The notes below the pieces were generated by a model. That model saw nothing but the letters and a program-made list of their open reading frames with translations. It searched no databases and had not been told where the DNA came from. Made by a program: the position numbers and the translations under genes. This document shows, one piece after another, positions 60,084 through 64,000 of a stretch of 64,000 nucleotides of DNA. The DNA is from Natrinema altunense (GTDB lineage: Archaea; Halobacteriota; Halobacteria; Halobacteriales; Natrialbaceae): contig NZ_JNCS01000001.1 of assembly GCF_000731985.1 (NCBI RefSeq), positions 372,001 through 436,000 on the forward strand, given 5' to 3'. The number at the start of each line of letters is the position of its first letter. Within the stretch, counting starts at the first letter, position 1.

Positions 60084-62651
60084 TCAGTCGTCGACGAGCG
60101 ATCGCTCCGCGTTCCCGACGATGAGAAGGGTCCCTGCGACGACGGCGACGGTCGTCACCAGCGGGTTTACGACGCCGAGGGCGGCCGCGGGGACGGCGAT
60201 CGCGTTGTAGACGAACGCGAGCCCGAGGTTCTGCCTGAGCCGGGCGCGTGCGGCCCTCGCGAGGGCGAACGCACGTTCGACCGACGCGAGGTCGTCGTCG
60301 ACGATCGCGACGTCGGCCGCGTCGGCGGCGAGCGCCGTCCCGCTGCCCAGCGAGATGCCCAGATCGGCCGCGGCGAGCGCGGGCGCGTCGTTCGTCCCGT
60401 CGCCGACCATCGCCACGCGGCCCTCGGCTTGCATCCGCTCGACCGCCGCCGTCTTTCCGTCCGGCGAGACGCCCGCGAAGACGTGATCGACGCCCGGATG
60501 CCGGTCGAAGATGTCGGCCGCCGTCCCGTCGTCACCGGTCAGGACCACGACGTCGATTCCGTCCTCGTCCAGGGCTGCGACCGTCTCGTCCCACGCCTCG
60601 CGGGGTTCGTCGCCGACGATCACGACGCCCTCGGCGGCCCCGTCTCGGCCGACGACGACCGGGAGCCGGCCGGCACCGCGCGCCCGGTCGACCGTCGCCT
60701 CGAGATCGGACTCGACCGTCCACCCGCGGTCCCGAAAGAGGTCGGGGTGGCCGACCAGTACCGTCCGGCCGTCGACGATACCCTCGACGCCGGTCGCGTG
60801 GGTGTGAAACTCCCGGACCGGCAACTCGCCGGGGACGGCCGATCCGCCGTCGGTGCGGGCCGGTCCGTCGGCGTCGTCGATCGCACCGCCGTCACCGCCG
60901 AACGCCTCGGCGATCGCCGCCGCGGCCGGGTGGGCCGCCCGCTGCTCGAGGGCGGCGGCGGCCGCGAGCAGGTCGTCGGGGGCGTCTGCTTCGCGAACGG
61001 TCATCTCCCCGGTCGTGAGCGTCCCGGTCTTGTCGAAGACGACGATATCGACCGCGCGCAGGCGCTCGAAGACGGTCTCGTCGAAGACGACGATCCCTCG
61101 CTCGAGGGCCTCCTGCAGGCTCGCGGCGACGGAGTACGGCGTCGCGAAGCCGAGCGCCCACGGGCTGGCGACCATGAGCGTCATGAGGGCGGCCAGGGAG
61201 GCAGTCAGCCCGCTCGCCCCGGTGAGGAACACGCCCGCGCCGACGACGACCGCGGCGGCGATGACGACCGGGACGAGGGTCGCAGCGAACTCGTCGGCCC
61301 GGTGTGTGACCCCGTGGTCCGCGCTCTGGACGTTCCAGACGACCCGCGTGAGCCGCTCGATGCTGCTGGTCGTTCGCTCGCCGACGTCGACCACCGCTGC
61401 ATCGGTGGTGACGACCGAGCCCCCGACCACGTCGTCGCCCGCCGTTTTCGAGATCGGGAGCGACTCGCCCGTCACGACGGCCTCGTCGACCGCACACTCG
61501 CCCTCGGACAGCGTCCCGTCGACCGGGATGCGCTCGCCCTCCCGGACGAGCACGCGGTCGCCGGACTCGAGGTCGGCGACGGGGAGGTCCGTCGTCGAGC
61601 CGTCGTCGGCGTACAGCCGGGCGGTGTCGACCTGCGAGACGGTGAGGTCGGTCAGCCGGTCCGTCGCGCGGCGTTTGACCGTCGCCTCGTAGTAGGTCGC
61701 GCCCATCACGACCGAGGCGACGATGATCGTCAGATCGAAGTAGAGATCGGTTCGCCCGAGGGCGGAGACGAGGACGCTGAAGACGTACGCACCGAGCACC
61801 GTCAGGGCCGCGAGCAGGTCCGTCGTGGGCCGTCGGAGTTTCAGACTGACGTACGCGCCCCGCAGGAGCGGGCCGCCGGTCAGGTAGACGATCGCGCCCG
61901 TCATGAAGAGAAACAGGGGCAGATACAGCGGCCCGCTGAAGCCGGTGAACGCACCCTCGAAGTGCTCGATCGCCCCCCAGTCGGTAAACGACGTCAGAAA
62001 CATCGGATAGAGAACGGCCACGAACGGCAACAGGAGGAACGAGCCGAAGACGACGCCGACGACGTACCGCATCTCGAGCATGTCCTCCGAGCGGCGCTTC
62101 CGAAGCCCGGACATCTCCCGGGAGCGGCGGGTGCCGCCGGTCTCGTCGTCGGCGGTCGCGTCCTCCCGGAGATACGCCGTGTAGCCGAGCGTACTCAACG
62201 CGTCCGCGAGCGCGTCGGTTGGTATCCGTTCGGGATCGTGGTCGACTCGGATCGTCTCCGTGACGTAACTCGCCTCGGCCTCGAGCACGCCGTCGCGATC
62301 CTCGGCGACGGTCTCGAGGAAGGCCTCGCAGGTCGCGGAGTGCATGCCGTCGATCCGGAAGAACGTGCGGACGGTCCCGGCCGGTCGTTCGTCGTCCGTT
62401 GCGGTCGGCTGCGGGTCGGCCTGCGGGTTCGTGGACTGCGCGGGGTGGTCGGTGTCCACGGCGGAGCCGTCGCCGTCGTCGCTCGTCCCGAACGCGACGG
62501 CCACGTCTCGGCAGCCGGCCGAACAGAACTCGTCCGGGGCCGACTCGGCGTCGGGCTCCGGACGGGGTGTCCCGCACAGCCGACAGCGGTCGTCCCAGTC
62601 GCCGCCCGTGCGTCGATCGCTCACAGTGATAGCTGTGGGTTCGACGGCCAT
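60084..62651 (-). CDS. P1B-type heavy-metal ATPase with altered metal sites
   Basis: 855 residues from the ATG at 62651 (longer start 62669 possible). Residue numbers count from 62669. The N-terminus has CRLCG and FCSAGC cysteine pairs (zinc/TRASH-like), then an HMA-like domain (GMHSATCEAFLETVA) and eight or so helices. TGES (400-403), DKTGTLT (546-552) and GDGTNDAP mark a P-type ATPase. The transmembrane metal motif usually CPC/CPH is SPWALGFATP (502-511), with no cysteine, and the HMA GMxCxxC has only one. Either a different metal or a non-canonical substrate is likely. Confidence 0.85.
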   Translation of the reverse strand: MAVEPTAITVSDRRTGGDWDDRCRLCGTPRPEPDAESAPDEFCSAGCRDVAVAFGTSDDGDGSAVDTDHPAQSTNPQADPQPTATDDERPAGTVRTFFRIDGMHSATCEAFLETVAEDRDGVLEAEASYVTETIRVDHDPERIPTDALADALSTLGYTAYLREDATADDETGGTRRSREMSGLRKRRSEDMLEMRYVVGVVFGSFLLLPFVAVLYPMFLTSFTDWGAIEHFEGAFTGFSGPLYLPLFLFMTGAIVYLTGGPLLRGAYVSLKLRRPTTDLLAALTVLGAYVFSVLVSALGRTDLYFDLTIIVASVVMGATYYEATVKRRATDRLTDLTVSQVDTARLYADDGSTTDLPVADLESGDRVLVREGERIPVDGTLSEGECAVDEAVVTGESLPISKTAGDDVVGGSVVTTDAAVVDVGERTTSSIERLTRVVWNVQSADHGVTHRADEFAATLVPVVIAAAVVVGAGVFLTGASGLTASLAALMTLMVASPWALGFATPYSVAASLQEALERGIVVFDETVFERLRAVDIVVFDKTGTLTTGEMTVREADAPDDLLAAAAALEQRAAHPAAAAIAEAFGGDGGAIDDADGPARTDGGSAVPGELPVREFHTHATGVEGIVDGRTVLVGHPDLFRDRGWTVESDLEATVDRARGAGRLPVVVGRDGAAEGVVIVGDEPREAWDETVAALDEDGIDVVVLTGDDGTAADIFDRHPGVDHVFAGVSPDGKTAAVERMQAEGRVAMVGDGTNDAPALAAADLGISLGSGTALAADAADVAIVDDDLASVERAFALARAARARLRQNLGLAFVYNAIAVPAAALGVVNPLVTTVAVVAGTLLIVGNAERSLVDD

Positions 62652-62768
62652 AACAGTGACCGATCGCACCGCCCGCGGCGTCGGCCGGCTCGCCGGCGCG
62701 TCGCGTTCTCCGACGGCGTTTCGGCGTCCAGTCCGTTCGCGAGCGGGGACGCCGTCCCGTCGCGGCGC

Positions 62769-64000
62769 TCAGCGTCGTTCGACGACGGTCCCCTCCTCGC
62801 CGACTGCAACCGCTCGCTCGCCGGTGGTCGCCATCGAAACGGCGATGAGTGCGTCCGGTGCCTGCGTCCCGACCCGTTCCCAGCCGGCCGCGCGCCGTTC
62901 GTAGAGTACGCCGTCCGCGTCGCAGGCGATCGTCTCCCCCTCGCGGCGGGCGATCCCACAGATCGCCTCGTCGCCGACCCGTTCCGGCGTCCACGTCGAG
63001 CCGCCGTAGCGGTGGACGACCCCGTCGTCGTCGCTCACCAGACAGTCGCCCTGGCCCAGCGTCGCGAGGTTCTCGAGCGTGCCGCCGGCCCCCTCGAGAC
63101 CGACGCGATCGAACGAGTGGCCGCCGTCGGTCGTCTCGAAGACGCCGTCGTTCGTGTCACAACAGTAGCCGATAGCGGCATCCGCGAGCGCGATCGCGCT
63201 CAGACTCGCGCCGCTGCCCGGCGTGATCGGGTCGTCCCACGCGCACTCGCCGTCGCGATATCGCCCACGGAGGACGGCCCCGGAGCCGGTGATCAACAGC
63301 ACTGTCTCGTCGCCGCTCGCCCCGCCGACGGCGACCCCCACCCAGTTGTCCGTGATGTCGGCCGGTGCCGTGTAATCCGTGTGACGCCCCGTCTCGCCCT
63401 CGAGCCGGCCTAGCGAACCGCTGTCGCCCGCGACCCAGACCGCCTCGCCGCCGTCAGTGGCGTCGACGCCGGTGAGGTCGTCGCCCGCGGCGGCCGGCCC
63501 GTCCTCGAGAACGATCGACCACGGGTCGGTGTCGGTACCGTCGGCGGGCGCTCCCGCGAGGACCAGCCCGTTTTCGCCCACCGCGTAGACCGCGCCGGTG
63601 TCGGTCACGCAGACGTCCCGGAGCGTCGCGTCGGTCGGCACATCGACGAGGTGCCAGTCAGCGCCGCGGTCGTCCTCGTCCGCCGTGGCCGCCGCGCTCT
63701 CGGCCCCGGCCCGCTCGAGGGGCGGGTCACCTCCGCCCGTGATAGCCGCGTCGCCTTCCCCGTCGGCAGCCGAATCGTCTTCTCCCTTAGCAGCCGCGTC
63801 GCCGTCGTTTCGACCCGCCGACGGCCGCCACAGATAGAGCGCGATCGGGGGCACGATGTAGGTGGCCAACGCGAGGGCGATGAACCCACGATGGAAGACC
63901 GCCAACGTCCCGAACGCCGTCAAACCCGCCGTCGCGACCGCGTGGACCCACGTCTTCGTGTAGTCGCGAACGAACGAGACGAAACCGCCGCGAGGGCGCG
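62769..64000 (-). CDS. Beta-propeller membrane protein, 5' end beyond window
   Basis: The minus-strand frame is open to the window edge, so the start lies beyond 64000; at least 410 codons are seen. The visible N-terminal part has a membrane helix (GFIALALATYIVPPIALYLW), then an acidic/Ala linker. Repeated blade segments follow, such as AVYAVGENGLVLAGAPAD, AVWVAGDSGSLGRLEGE, TVLLITGSGAVLRGRYRDG, GVFETTDGGHSFDRVGLEG and RAVAVGEEGTVVERR, a BNR/YVTN-type propeller. It probably faces the outside as a sensor or binding protein. It is close to the P1B ATPase on the same strand (117-base gap). Confidence 0.75.
   Translation of the reverse strand, partial: RPRGGFVSFVRDYTKTWVHAVATAGLTAFGTLAVFHRGFIALALATYIVPPIALYLWRPSAGRNDGDAAAKGEDDSAADGEGDAAITGGGDPPLERAGAESAAATADEDDRGADWHLVDVPTDATLRDVCVTDTGAVYAVGENGLVLAGAPADGTDTDPWSIVLEDGPAAAGDDLTGVDATDGGEAVWVAGDSGSLGRLEGETGRHTDYTAPADITDNWVGVAVGGASGDETVLLITGSGAVLRGRYRDGECAWDDPITPGSGASLSAIALADAAIGYCCDTNDGVFETTDGGHSFDRVGLEGAGGTLENLATLGQGDCLVSDDDGVVHRYGGSTWTPERVGDEAICGIARREGETIACDADGVLYERRAAGWERVGTQAPDALIAVSMATTGERAVAVGEEGTVVERR

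Noticed and set aside
60084-62651. P-type ATPase as a pseudogene because of the lost Cys motif
   Set aside because: All catalytic motifs (TGES, DKTGT, GDGTNDAP) and helices are intact and the frame is unbroken, so altered specificity is more likely.
1-64000. tRNA, rRNA or transposase genes
   Set aside because: None was seen in intergenic stretches by eye; I did not run a covariance search, so a small RNA could be missed.

Overview
The window is chromosomal DNA of a haloarchaeon. The evidence is high G+C, strongly Asp/Glu-rich proteins, haloarchaeal-only families (LWR-salt, DUF5778, DUF5787, DUF5807, DUF5305, HalOD1, HTH-10/Bat-like regulators), archaeal information-processing genes (aIF2-gamma, Rpo7/Spt4, S6e, Orc1/Cdc6) and TATA-type promoters placed for leaderless transcripts. 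A member of the Natrialbales (Natrinema/Haloterrigena-like) is my guess from overall flavour, not a demonstrated placement.

Layout. 1-4 kb: the start of a prenyl-diphosphate synthase gene, then a heme/siroheme operon (a fused AhbA/AhbB-type siroheme decarboxylase, precorrin-2 dehydrogenase and glutamyl-tRNA reductase). 4-8 kb: a Tat-exported GH31 glycosidase with an unusual Arg-rich tail. 8-17 kb: housekeeping and membrane genes (HAD phosphatase, pterin dehydratase, HTH-10 regulator, DUF389 membrane protein, dodecin, MATE exporter, geranylgeranyl reductase). 17-20 kb: the conserved archaeal cluster aIF2-gamma / PIN protein / rpoE1 / spt4 / dephospho-CoA kinase. 20-32 kb: DUF5787, MBL hydrolase, an AAA ATPase with a His-rich end, three universal stress proteins, a DHH phosphoesterase, a PadR regulator, ribosomal protein S6e and a beta-CASP nuclease. 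33-38.7 kb: a coherent export/surface locus made of a SipW-type signal peptidase with an extra extracellular domain, a DUF5305 membrane protein, three secreted proteins sharing one signal-peptide signature, and a DUF7344-like regulator. It resembles the bacterial sipW-tasA/camelysin fibre loci. 38.7-45.4 kb: LLM oxidoreductase, aconitase, dUTPase and 6-phosphogluconate dehydrogenase.

45.5-48.3 kb is a replication origin. An orc1/cdc6 gene is flanked by eight copies of an origin recognition box (core TTCACnTGnAAC-GTGGTGTG), two of them inverted around an AT-rich stretch upstream of the gene. Downstream, 48.3-57.6 kb is an accessory region. It holds an HNH endonuclease with two winged helices and an SRA-like central domain, six intact winged-helix mini-proteins plus two decayed copies, duplicated gene fragments, a TumE-like toxin gene broken by two frameshifts beside an intact regulator/antitoxin-like gene, and a PD-(D/E)XK-type nuclease-like protein. 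From 57.7 kb to the end, ordinary genes resume (DCC thioredoxin-like, MFS, F420/PPOX-type protein). A P1B-type ATPase that lacks the expected metal-binding cysteines follows, then a partial beta-propeller membrane protein.

A nested palindromic element of about 85 bp occurs three times (about 8.90, 45.38 and 55.09 kb), each just behind or overlapping a gene's 3' end. One copy differs from another by compensating changes in the stems. No rRNA, tRNA, CRISPR array or transposase gene was found.
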